From: a virus
Virus record (IMG/VR): IMGVR_UViG_3300023180_000430
Coordinates: 1-22,684 of that record
Length of the DNA: 22,684 nucleotides
Strand: one strand, 5' to 3'
A program made the position numbers and the translations under genes. Shown one piece after another: positions 1 to 6,076 of this stretch (positions are counted from its first letter, which is position 1; every line of letters starts with the position of its first letter). The notes under the pieces were generated by a model. The model did no database searches, was not told where the DNA came from, and worked only from the letters and a program-made list of their open reading frames with translations.

Positions 1-1
1 C

Positions 2-1630
2 CCAAGCCGGATCATGCGCGTGGCTGGCACAGTCTCATGGCCCAACCAAAAGAAACAAGCCAAAGGATACATTCCAGAGCTTGTCACAATGCGTACGCAA
101 TTCAGTACGGATCGTGACCCCGTGCCGTTTGAACGGCTCATGCGAGCATTCCCCAAGAAAGAGCAGCCAGCTAGCAGCATAGACATAGATCTAGGGCAGC
201 AAGCAATGGACAGGCAACTGGCAGTGCAGAACGTGCTAGCCGGTGACGATTGGCACATAAATATGGTCAGGCTTGTCGGCTCATACGTTACAAAAGGTTT
301 ATCAGACGAAGAGATCCACGCCATAACAGATAGCCTCACGCTAGCAGGTTACACGGTAGACGACACAAGAGCAGAGGTTCAACGCGCAATAGATGGGGCC
401 AGAAACAAAGGCTGGACACCGCCACCTGATCCCGTGCAGCAACGCATAGAGCAACAGAACGAGGCGCTGAGTGCCGAAACGCAGGAAACGTGGCCTACCC
501 CCTATAAAACATTTGATGCGCTCACGCTGCCGCGCAGGGAGTGGGTGTACGGATACGATTACATCAAGAAGTATATCAGTGTGACTGCATCGGCAGGTGG
601 CATTGGTAAGACAAGTGCAATCATTGTCGAAGCCATAGCAATATCAACAGGCAAAGACCTGCTCGGCGTACAAGTCAAAGAACAAACAAACGTATGGATC
701 ATCAACCTTGAAGATCCAATATCCGAAATGCAAATGCGAACCATAGCAGCCATGCAGCACTATGGCATAACGCCGGAGGATGTACGCGGCAAGCTCTTCA
801 TGGACGGCGAGGACACCATGCAGATCACACTCGCGGCAGAAAGCAGAGATGGGCTAATCACAAATGATGCGCTGCTTGAACACATCACACGCAAAGTCAA
901 AGAAAACAACATCGGCGTTATTATTATTGACCCGTTTGTGTCAGCGCATCTGGTCAACGAGAATAACAACGGAAGCATCCAAGCAGTCGTTGCCATGCTG
1001 CGCAAGCTGGCCCGTGATACAAACAGCTCAGTCCAGCTCGTCCACCACATCAGAAAAGGCAACGGAGACGATGCCACAATCGACAGTGTGCGCGGCGCAG
1101 GAAGCCTAATCGGAGCAGCCAGAGCCGCCAGAGTAATCAACAGAATAACCCCTGACGATGCAATGGCGCTCGGCGTAGACGAACATGACGCGCTCGGCAT
1201 CTTCGCAATGGACGATGGAAAAGCAAACCTCGCACCGCCAAGCGACAAGCGTATATACAGACGTATGCTCTCAGTCGAAATCGCAAACGGCGAGCATATC
1301 GGGGTTGCAATAGAGTTCAAGCTGCCGGACCTGTTTGATGGCGTCACAACACAAAACGCCAGAAACGTGCAAGCAGTCGTGGCAGAAGCAGAAGCCAACC
1401 AAACACCGTTTAAAGTAAACGTGCAAGCCAAGCACTATGTCGGACAAGCAGTCGCAGATGAGTTGAAGCTAGACCTTGAAAAACCCGGCGACAAGGCAAA
1501 GGTCAAATCAATCGTCAAACAATGGATCAAAACCAACATGCTGAAGCAAGCTGAGATGTACGACAAACGGCAAGGCAGAGACGTGCAATGTGTGGTCGTG
1601 GGCGAGATGATTAAGTGGGATGAAGTGTGA
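2..1630 (+). CDS. Primase-helicase (RepA-like ATPase), C-terminal part, 5' end outside window
   Basis: Predicted replicative ATPase that uses ATP hydrolysis to unwind or load at phage DNA. Numbering from the Met at base 14, the P-loop GGIGKT is at about residues 195-200 (Lys199). The Walker B strand VIIID ends in Asp306, and an LVHHIRKG segment with His344/His345 follows, as in RepA/AAA_25 type RecA-fold helicases. The frame is open to the window edge. The residues before and after that Met (PSRIMRVAGTVSWPN) look like the end of an archaeo-eukaryotic primase-polymerase domain (R-x-x-GT-x-x-x-PN). The true start is therefore probably upstream, and the Met at 14 is internal. The last ~100 residues resemble a DNA-binding tail. 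The stop overlaps the next gene by one base, suggesting coupled translation. The ATPase call is strong; the primase fusion is inferred from a short stretch. Confidence 0.85.
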   Translation, partial: PSRIMRVAGTVSWPNQKKQAKGYIPELVTMRTQFSTDRDPVPFERLMRAFPKKEQPASSIDIDLGQQAMDRQLAVQNVLAGDDWHINMVRLVGSYVTKGLSDEEIHAITDSLTLAGYTVDDTRAEVQRAIDGARNKGWTPPPDPVQQRIEQQNEALSAETQETWPTPYKTFDALTLPRREWVYGYDYIKKYISVTASAGGIGKTSAIIVEAIAISTGKDLLGVQVKEQTNVWIINLEDPISEMQMRTIAAMQHYGITPEDVRGKLFMDGEDTMQITLAAESRDGLITNDALLEHITRKVKENNIGVIIIDPFVSAHLVNENNNGSIQAVVAMLRKLARDTNSSVQLVHHIRKGNGDDATIDSVRGAGSLIGAARAARVINRITPDDAMALGVDEHDALGIFAMDDGKANLAPPSDKRIYRRMLSVEIANGEHIGVAIEFKLPDLFDGVTTQNARNVQAVVAEAEANQTPFKVNVQAKHYVGQAVADELKLDLEKPGDKAKVKSIVKQWIKTNMLKQAEMYDKRQGRDVQCVVVGEMIKWDEV

Positions 1631-2436
1631 TGGACGCATACATATTACCAGAAGGAAACGTGTTAATTAGCTTCTCTGGCGGCAGAACGTCAGGCTACAT
1701 GCTGCACCAAATCTTAGAGGCAAACAATGGTCTGCCAGACAGAGCAAAAGTCACATTCGCAAACACTGGCAGAGAAATGCCAGAAACGCTAGACTTTGTG
1801 CAGGAGTGTTCAGACAGATGGAACGTGTCGATTACTTGGTTGGAGTACACAAAGGCAAAGCCAAAGTTCAAAACAGTTAGTCATAACTTAGCAGCTAGAA
1901 ACGGTGAACCGTTTGAGGAATGCATCAACAGCGTTACGAAGAATAGATACTTGCCAAATCAAGCACAGCGTTTCTGCACACAGCAAATGAAGGTTCTAAC
2001 AATCAAACGCTACCTCGTTAGACAAGGTTGGAAGCAATGGACGAATACTGTCGGCATCCGAGCAGACGAAGCGCGAAGAGTTAAGCCGTCAAAAGACAAG
2101 AGATGGATAAACTGGTTCCCGCTGAATGATGCGAAAGTGTCTGTGCAAGACGTAAACAAGTTTTGGAAGGCGCAGAAGTTTGACTTGCGCGTGATGAAAG
2201 GCGGCGGGAATTGTGATGGATGCTTTCTAAAGTCCGAAGCAACACTTGCAGCCATGTGGCGTGAGCAGCCAAGCAGAATGCAATGGTGGGCAGATATGGA
2301 AGCCAAGACAGGCGGTCAGTTTCACAAGAGCAGAAACTATGAAAAACTTGGCAACTTTGTCAGCCGCCAAGGCGATTGGATATTTGATGACGAGGCATTC
2401 TTATGTCAAGCAGACGATGGAGAATGTACTGGCTAA
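1630..2436 (+). CDS. PP-loop ATPase, PAPS reductase family
   Basis: A 268-residue adenine nucleotide alpha-hydrolase of the phosphoadenosine phosphosulfate reductase family. Counted from the ATG at 1630, the PP-loop SGGRTS is at residues 16-21, followed by NTGREMPETL near 60, RFCTQQMK with Cys116, GIRADEARR, and a CDGC pair (Cys195, Cys198). The tail holds Cys259 and Cys266. Classical PAPS reductases use one C-terminal catalytic Cys. The extra cysteines here recall family members that hold a metal or Fe-S cluster, such as DndC-type and tRNA-thiolation enzymes. The substrate cannot be read from sequence: sulfate activation, nucleic acid sulfur modification or another adenylation are all possible. 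An alternative GTG start at 1627 adds one residue; the ATG in a TGATG overlap with the helicase is preferred. Neighbouring replication genes favour a nucleic acid role, but weakly. Confidence 0.85.
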   Translation: MDAYILPEGNVLISFSGGRTSGYMLHQILEANNGLPDRAKVTFANTGREMPETLDFVQECSDRWNVSITWLEYTKAKPKFKTVSHNLAARNGEPFEECINSVTKNRYLPNQAQRFCTQQMKVLTIKRYLVRQGWKQWTNTVGIRADEARRVKPSKDKRWINWFPLNDAKVSVQDVNKFWKAQKFDLRVMKGGGNCDGCFLKSEATLAAMWREQPSRMQWWADMEAKTGGQFHKSRNYEKLGNFVSRQGDWIFDDEAFLCQADDGECTG

Positions 2437-2437
2437 A

Positions 2438-2582
2438 TCCTCACTTCCTCACCTTGAAATGCCAAGGTGAGGAAAGGTGAGGAAGTGAGGAAAAAAGCGC
2501 CCAAAATTCTTCCTCCTCACCTCTCCTATGTATTACATAGGAGGTGAGGAGGTGAAGTGAGGGCTTCGATACAAGGTGAGGA
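2438..2582 (+). repeat. GGTGAGGA repeat array with two inverted-repeat hairpins
   Basis: Exact GGTGAGGA copies lie on + at 2466, 2476, 2543 and 2575, and on - at 2446-2453 and 2514-2521. Near copies (AGTGAGGA/G) are at 2438-2445 (-), 2484-2491 (+) and 2556-2563 (+). They form two hairpins. In the first, arm 2439-2456 pairs with 2463-2490, whose right arm carries an extra 10-base unit. In the second, 2512-2532 pairs with 2534-2552 around an 8-9 bp core with a TC bulge. Neither hairpin is followed by a T run on the + strand, so these are not ordinary terminators. Position directly after the replication genes suits an iteron-type origin or a repressor/operator array, but no function is proven. 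Confidence 0.8.
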
Positions 2583-2595
2583 GGATTGGTTGATG
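2512..2595 (+). promoter_or_regulatory. Possible ribosome-binding-site switch for the 2593 gene
   Basis: The ribosome binding site of the next gene, AGGAGG at 2579-2584, sits 8 bases before ATG 2593 and is part of a GGTGAGGAGG 10-mer at 2575-2584. The same 10-mer forms the right arm of the upstream hairpin at 2543-2552. The left arm CCTCCTCACC at 2512-2521 can therefore pair with either copy. The earlier left arm at 2446-2456 can also pair with CAAGGTGAGGA at 2572-2582. Pairing with the downstream copy would hide the ribosome site. This is a structural possibility seen in the sequence; regulation is inferred. Confidence 0.4.
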
Positions 2596-3171
2596 AAGAC
2601 AAGTGTGCAGCGGGGGAAGAGACAAAAGAAATCGGACAGGATCTTGTCCAGCAATCAGAACAAGAATGCAATCATGTGTGATTTTGCTTTGGGGCCAGTA
2701 GACAGGCTGGCAATCGAGATGGATGATAAGTGGGGGATTGATGTGCTGCCGGAGTTGGTGAGCGTCGAGACGGCGCAGAAGTATGGCAGCGCGGTTGCCA
2801 AGATGAACGCGGCAGTTTGGGAAGAAGATGTGGAAGAGACTAGGACGCGCTGTGAGATCGTTATTCGAGGGCTGAGGGCTATGGATGCGGAAGCGGAGCG
2901 TTTGGGCGCTCAGAGAGCCTCTACGGAGGTCTGGGAGGTGGAAATAGATGGCAAGCTGTTTGGCGTTATGAAAGATGGAAGGTCGTGGCGAACGATAAAG
3001 GAGCAGAGGCCAGAGCTAGAGTTGCTGACGCTGCGGGAAGTCGGGCTGGCATACCAAGCGTTTCAAGAAAGTAAGGCAGGGGAATTTGAACGGGCAGTGA
3101 AGCAATCGTTTGAAGGGGCAGAAATTACATATATCAAGGCAAAAGAGTTTGATGATCCGATACCGTTCTGA
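2593..3171 (+). CDS. Hypothetical phage protein, 192 residues
   Basis: I do not recognise a named family. The start at ATG 2593 is chosen because a perfect AGGAGG lies 8 bases upstream. A GTG at 2557 is open in the same frame but would place that Shine-Dalgarno sequence inside the gene. The first ~28 residues are basic (KTSVQRGKRQKKSDR) and may be a poorly ordered tail. A second candidate start is the Met of MCDFALG near base 2677. The rest is a mixed, Glu/Arg-rich soluble domain with likely helices (SVETAQKYGSAVAKMNAAVW, VEETRTRCEIVIRGLRAMDAEAERL) and a small beta segment (VWEVEIDGKLFGVMKDG). There is no signal peptide or membrane segment. It sits between the repeat array and a terminator, at the end of the early/replication block. 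Function unknown. Confidence 0.75.
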   Translation: MKTSVQRGKRQKKSDRILSSNQNKNAIMCDFALGPVDRLAIEMDDKWGIDVLPELVSVETAQKYGSAVAKMNAAVWEEDVEETRTRCEIVIRGLRAMDAEAERLGAQRASTEVWEVEIDGKLFGVMKDGRSWRTIKEQRPELELLTLREVGLAYQAFQESKAGEFERAVKQSFEGAEITYIKAKEFDDPIPF

Positions 3172-3222
3172 TAAGTTGACCATGCTGCATTGGGACTCAT
3201 TCCACCCAATTGCCTCACAAAC

Positions 3223-3252
3223 TGGCTCAGCATTGCGCTGGGCCAATTTTTT
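3223..3252 (+). terminator. Rho-independent terminator after the 2593 gene
   Basis: GGCTCAGC (3224-3231) pairs with GCTGGGCC (3237-3244), with one G-U pair and a five-base loop; a closing T-A at 3223/3245 gives nine pairs. Six Ts follow at 3247-3252. This is a textbook intrinsic terminator for + strand transcription, 50 bases after the 3171 stop and before the small terminase gene. A weaker upstream hairpin (ATTGGG 3189-3194 with CCCAAT 3205-3210, ten-base loop) lies in the same gap. Confidence 0.8.
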
Positions 3253-3287
3253 ATGTATCTTGTGTTTGAAGCTGTAAGAGGTGAGAG

Positions 3288-3749
3288 ATGGGCAAAAGCA
3301 GAACAGTCAGCATAGCCATCATGGAAAAAATTGTTGACCGCTTAGCGCACGGCGAAACATTAGTTGACATTACCAAAGACGAGAAGATGCCAACATACCG
3401 GGCAGTGACAAGAGCAGTCGCTGGGGATGATGAGATGTGGGAGTTGTATCGCAAGGGTCGTATCTTGCAAGCGGAGTATTATGCGGACCGCTTGAACGGA
3501 TTGGCAATGGAGCCGCTGCCAAAAGGTTTAGATGTTCGGGAGCTAAACGCAGAGGTGAACAGGCGTAGGCTTGAAATTGACACGCTGAAGTGGACGACTG
3601 CTCGGAACCAACCGTTCGGTATTCGAGACAAGAAGGAGGATCAACCGCAAGCTCAGACGTTTACAATTAGCTGGGCTGGCAATGATGTAGAGGTAACGGC
3701 AACGCCGGAGAAGCAGCAAGAAGATAGGCAGCATGTTGTTAAGCATTAG
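3288..3749 (+). CDS. terS: Terminase small subunit
   Basis: A 153-residue DNA-recognition subunit of the packaging motor, expected to bind the concatemer packaging site and deliver it to the large subunit. Residues 1-50 fit a helix-turn-helix (EKIVDRLAHGETLVDITKDEKMPTYRAVTRAVAG). Helical segments follow (ILQAEYYADRLNGLAM), then the stretch VNRRRLEIDTLKWTTARNQPFGIRDKKED. That last stretch matches the R-x-x-x-D-x-x-KW...P-x-x-[FY]G-x-(R)D(K) signature common to phage small terminases. The length is normal for the family. The start is supported by AGGTGAG at 3279-3285, close to the ATG. It follows an intrinsic terminator and is separated from the large subunit by a 268-base control gap and a small ORF, which is unusual because the two subunits are normally adjacent. 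Confidence 0.85.
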   Translation: MGKSRTVSIAIMEKIVDRLAHGETLVDITKDEKMPTYRAVTRAVAGDDEMWELYRKGRILQAEYYADRLNGLAMEPLPKGLDVRELNAEVNRRRLEIDTLKWTTARNQPFGIRDKKEDQPQAQTFTISWAGNDVEVTATPEKQQEDRQHVVKH

Positions 3750-3802
3750 GCCAAAACGTGTGTATACCACACATCCTGTGCGTCCGATCTACGCGCGTGA
3801 AG

Positions 3803-3838
3803 CAGAGGGCGGGGCAACCCCGTCTGTTTTAAATTTTT
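3803..3838 (+). terminator. Possible intrinsic terminator after terS
   Basis: CGGGG (3810-3814) pairs with CCCCG (3818-3822) around a CAA loop. An outer CAGA (3803-3806) pairs with TCTG (3823-3826) across a GGG bulge. The run TTTTAAATTTTT follows at 3827-3838. The stem is strong and the tail is T-rich but interrupted by AAA. The site lies 54 bases after the terS stop. Just upstream, GTGTG (3758-3762) and CACAC (3768-3772) could form a second small hairpin around TATAC. Confidence 0.55.
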
Positions 3839-3890
3839 CAACTTATGCGGGAAAAAGCAAATTCACGGCAAGAGGCGGTTTGCTAAGTGC

Positions 3891-3921
3891 TTGATTTTAT
3901 TGATGTCCTAAAACGTATAAT
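3891..3921 (+). promoter_or_regulatory. Candidate sigma70-like promoter for the structural gene block
   Basis: A perfect TATAAT is at 3916-3921 with TTGATT at 3891-3896, a 19-base gap that is longer than the ideal 17. A second -10-like TATTAT is at 3925-3930 with TTGATG at 3900-3905, also 19 bases apart. The site follows the terS terminator-like hairpin and precedes the small ORF, terL and all head genes, the expected place for a late promoter read by host RNA polymerase. Proposed from consensus match only. Confidence 0.45.
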
Positions 3922-3950
3922 AGGTATTATGTTAATTATTTGCCGAGCGG

Positions 3951-3981
3951 CACCCCCCACCCCCCGCCGAGCCGCCCGCCC
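3951..3981 (-). other. C-rich tract, G-quadruplex-capable on the - strand
   Basis: The + strand carries C runs of six (3953-3958), six (3960-3965), three (3975-3977) and three (3979-3981). The opposite strand therefore has four G runs of three or more, with one nine-base loop. It lies in the gap between terS and the terL operon, just downstream of the candidate promoter. Nothing else in the window looks like it. A role in transcription, packaging-site recognition or replication pausing is conjecture. Confidence 0.5.
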
Positions 3982-3986
3982 TCTTT

Positions 3987-3998
3987 ATATACGTATAT
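3987..3998. repeat. Perfect 12-base AT-rich palindrome
   Basis: ATATACGTATAT is its own reverse complement. It lies between the C-rich tract and the GTG start of the small ORF at 4018, downstream of the candidate promoter, where a dimeric regulator or the small terminase could bind. Short AT-rich palindromes also occur by chance, so this is a weak functional call. Confidence 0.35.
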
Positions 3999-4017
3999 CA
4001 CCCTTGGAGATGGGACC

Positions 4018-4191
4018 GTGACTGACACTGGCCTCTTCAACCACATCACACAATTGCGCCACCTTGTGGTCAACGCAGAAAGCGCCACGGCTCAATATGA
4101 AGCAGCGGTCTTGCTTTTAGATCTATATGAAACCATACTAGAGCAAAACGGGCTGCTTCGATTTTCGAACGAAAGGTATACCCAGCATTGA
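4018..4191 (+). CDS. Small hypothetical protein, 57 residues, GTG start
   Basis: I do not recognise the family. The start is GTG 4018, with GGAG at 4006-4009 eight bases upstream. The frame is open farther back to a TTG at 3940, but that stretch translates the C-rich and palindromic control DNA into a Pro-rich string and is unlikely to be coding. The protein is acidic and mostly helical by eye (FNHITQLRHLVVNAES, AQYEAAVLLLDLYETILEQNGLL), consistent with a small helical hairpin or bundle. The stop TGA overlaps the TTG start of the large terminase gene, so the two are probably translationally coupled. It sits where some phages keep a small packaging accessory protein between the terminase subunits, but no role can be assigned. 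Confidence 0.6.
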   Translation: MTDTGLFNHITQLRHLVVNAESATAQYEAAVLLLDLYETILEQNGLLRFSNERYTQH

Positions 4192-5465
4192 CGCATATTG
4201 AGATACCATATGATCCACGTCCATTGCAGATGGAGCTTCACAATGAAATGCAGGTGAAGCGTTGGGGTGTTGTTGTGTGTCATCGTCGGTTTGGCAAAAC
4301 TGTCTGGGCAATCAATCATATTTTGCGGGATGCGTTATTATCTGCCAAGCCGAACCCCCGGTATGCGTACATGGCACCCACCTATCGTCAGGCGAAGAAT
4401 GTAGCTTGGGATTATATAAAACAGTTTGCGGGTGGGATACCGAATGTGAAGTTCCATGAGACTGAATTGCGGTGTGATTTGCCTACGGGTGCGAGGATTT
4501 CGTTGCTTGGTGCTGAGAACCCTGACAGTTTGCGCGGTATATATCTTGATGGCTGTGTGATGGACGAGGTTGCTGACATGCCGGAGACTGTGTTTCCCGA
4601 GGTTATTCGTCCTGCATTGTCTGATCGGAAGGGTTGGTGTGTATTTGTTGGGACGCCTAAAGGTCATAATGCGTTTTATGATGTGTATGAGCAGAGCGCT
4701 GCAAATGATGATTGGTTGACTGCGATTTACAAGGCGAGCGAGACGGGGATTTTAGACGGCGAGGAATTGTCGGCTGCGCGGCAGATGATGTCTGATGATC
4801 AGTATGCGCAGGAATTTGAGTGTAGTTGGAATGCAAATGTTCCGGGTGCGATATATGGAAAGGAGTTGGAGGATGCTACGGTTTCGGGTCGTGTGACGAA
4901 TGTGCCGTATGATCCTTCGAAAAAGGTGGACACTTGGTGGGATTTGGGTGTTGGGGATAGCACGGCGATCTGGTTTACGCAGAGTATTGGTCGTGCTGTT
5001 CATGTGATTGATTTTTATGAGAACAGAAATCAGGGTTTGCCGCATTATTGTCAGATATTGAACCAGCGGAATTATTTGTATGGGACGCATAATGCGCCGC
5101 ATGACATTGAGGTGCGTGAGTTGGGGTCTGGGAAGTCTAGGCGGGAGACGGCTTGGGATTTGGGATTGAATTTTCGCGTTGTGCCTAAGCTGCCGTTAGA
5201 GGATGGGATACATGCGGCGCAGATGGTGCTGCCGAGGTGTTGGTTTGATCGGGAGAAATGCAAGCAGGGATTGGAGGCTTTGCGTCAATATCATAGGTCA
5301 TATAATGATAGGACTAGAAGTTTTCGTGCAAATCCTGTACATGATTGGAGTAGCCATGCTGCGGATGCGTGGAGGTATTTTGCGGTTGGGTTGCGTGAAA
5401 CGGGTGATCGGATGAGGCCACCCCAGAAACAGGCGGTTATGGAATATGATCCATTTGCGGCATAG
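4188..5465 (+). CDS. terL: Terminase large subunit
   Basis: ATP-driven DNA translocase and nuclease that fills the procapsid and cuts the concatemer. The ATPase domain has CHRRFGKT at residues 31-38 (Lys37), Walker B VMDE with Asp126/Glu127, and coupling motif GTPKGHN at 155-161. The RNase H-like nuclease follows, with WWDLGVGDS (Asp252, Asp257) and HDWSSHAADAW (Asp386, Asp393) as likely metal ligands. At 425 residues it is much shorter than T7 gp19 (586), so the packaging motor is not a close T7 copy. The start is TTG at 4188, in a TTGA overlap with the previous stop and preceded by GAAAGG (4171-4176). The first Met codon would begin at residue 15 or 21 and remove the conserved PRPLQ segment before the P-loop. 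An in-frame stop at 4128 limits any upstream extension. Confidence 0.93.
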   Translation: MTHIEIPYDPRPLQMELHNEMQVKRWGVVVCHRRFGKTVWAINHILRDALLSAKPNPRYAYMAPTYRQAKNVAWDYIKQFAGGIPNVKFHETELRCDLPTGARISLLGAENPDSLRGIYLDGCVMDEVADMPETVFPEVIRPALSDRKGWCVFVGTPKGHNAFYDVYEQSAANDDWLTAIYKASETGILDGEELSAARQMMSDDQYAQEFECSWNANVPGAIYGKELEDATVSGRVTNVPYDPSKKVDTWWDLGVGDSTAIWFTQSIGRAVHVIDFYENRNQGLPHYCQILNQRNYLYGTHNAPHDIEVRELGSGKSRRETAWDLGLNFRVVPKLPLEDGIHAAQMVLPRCWFDREKCKQGLEALRQYHRSYNDRTRSFRANPVHDWSSHAADAWRYFAVGLRETGDRMRPPQKQAVMEYDPFAA

Positions 5466-5477
5466 AGGAGATTAGCT

Positions 5478-5878
<401 letters not shown>

Positions 5879-5879
<1 letters not shown>

Positions 5880-6076
5880 TGATGTATCGTTCTCCTCAGA
5901 ACATTGCAGGTGAGATGGGGCGCAAGTCGTCTCAACCTGCAAAGCGCCGTTTTGATATGACTGTAGATCCTTTGGAGCGGTTAAATCAAAAGATGGCTGG
6001 TCGTATGCAGGGCGGCGCTGTTGAGGGTAAGGATAAGAAGAAGCAATCTCTGATAAATAGTATTGGAATGATGTGA
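5879..6076 (+). CDS. Small hypothetical protein, 65 residues
   Basis: Not recognised. The start is ATG 5879, in TAATG overlap with the previous stop; ATG 5882 is the next codon and an equal alternative. The protein is basic and hydrophilic (Lys/Arg/Gln rich) with no obvious hydrophobic core. It contains SSQPAKRRFDMTVDPLERLNQKM and an Asp/Lys-rich GKDKKK run, suggesting a disordered or nucleic-acid/protein-binding peptide. Its stop TGA at 6074-6076 overlaps the portal ATG by one base. The tight coupling on both sides supports it as a real gene of the head operon. Confidence 0.65.

Noticed and set aside
760-1431. A 223-codon ORF on the - strand inside the helicase gene
   Set aside because: It is antisense to a well-supported ATPase gene with P-loop and Walker B, lacks a ribosome site, and its Ser/Ala/Leu-rich product looks like reverse-frame translation.
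2439-2491. Hairpin after the PAPS reductase gene as a rho-independent terminator
   Set aside because: The stem is followed by six As, not Ts, on the + strand, and it is part of a wider array of the same 8-mer in both orientations.
2437-2592. CRISPR-like array
   Set aside because: The repeat unit is only 8 bases, in both orientations, with irregular spacing and no cas genes.
2557-2592. GTG start for the unknown gene at 2557
   Set aside because: The perfect AGGAGG at 2579-2584 would be inside the gene; ATG 2593 is correctly placed for it.
3940-4017. Upstream TTG extension of the 57-codon ORF
   Set aside because: It would translate the C-rich tract and palindrome into a Pro-rich string and has no ribosome site; GTG 4018 has GGAG at a good distance.
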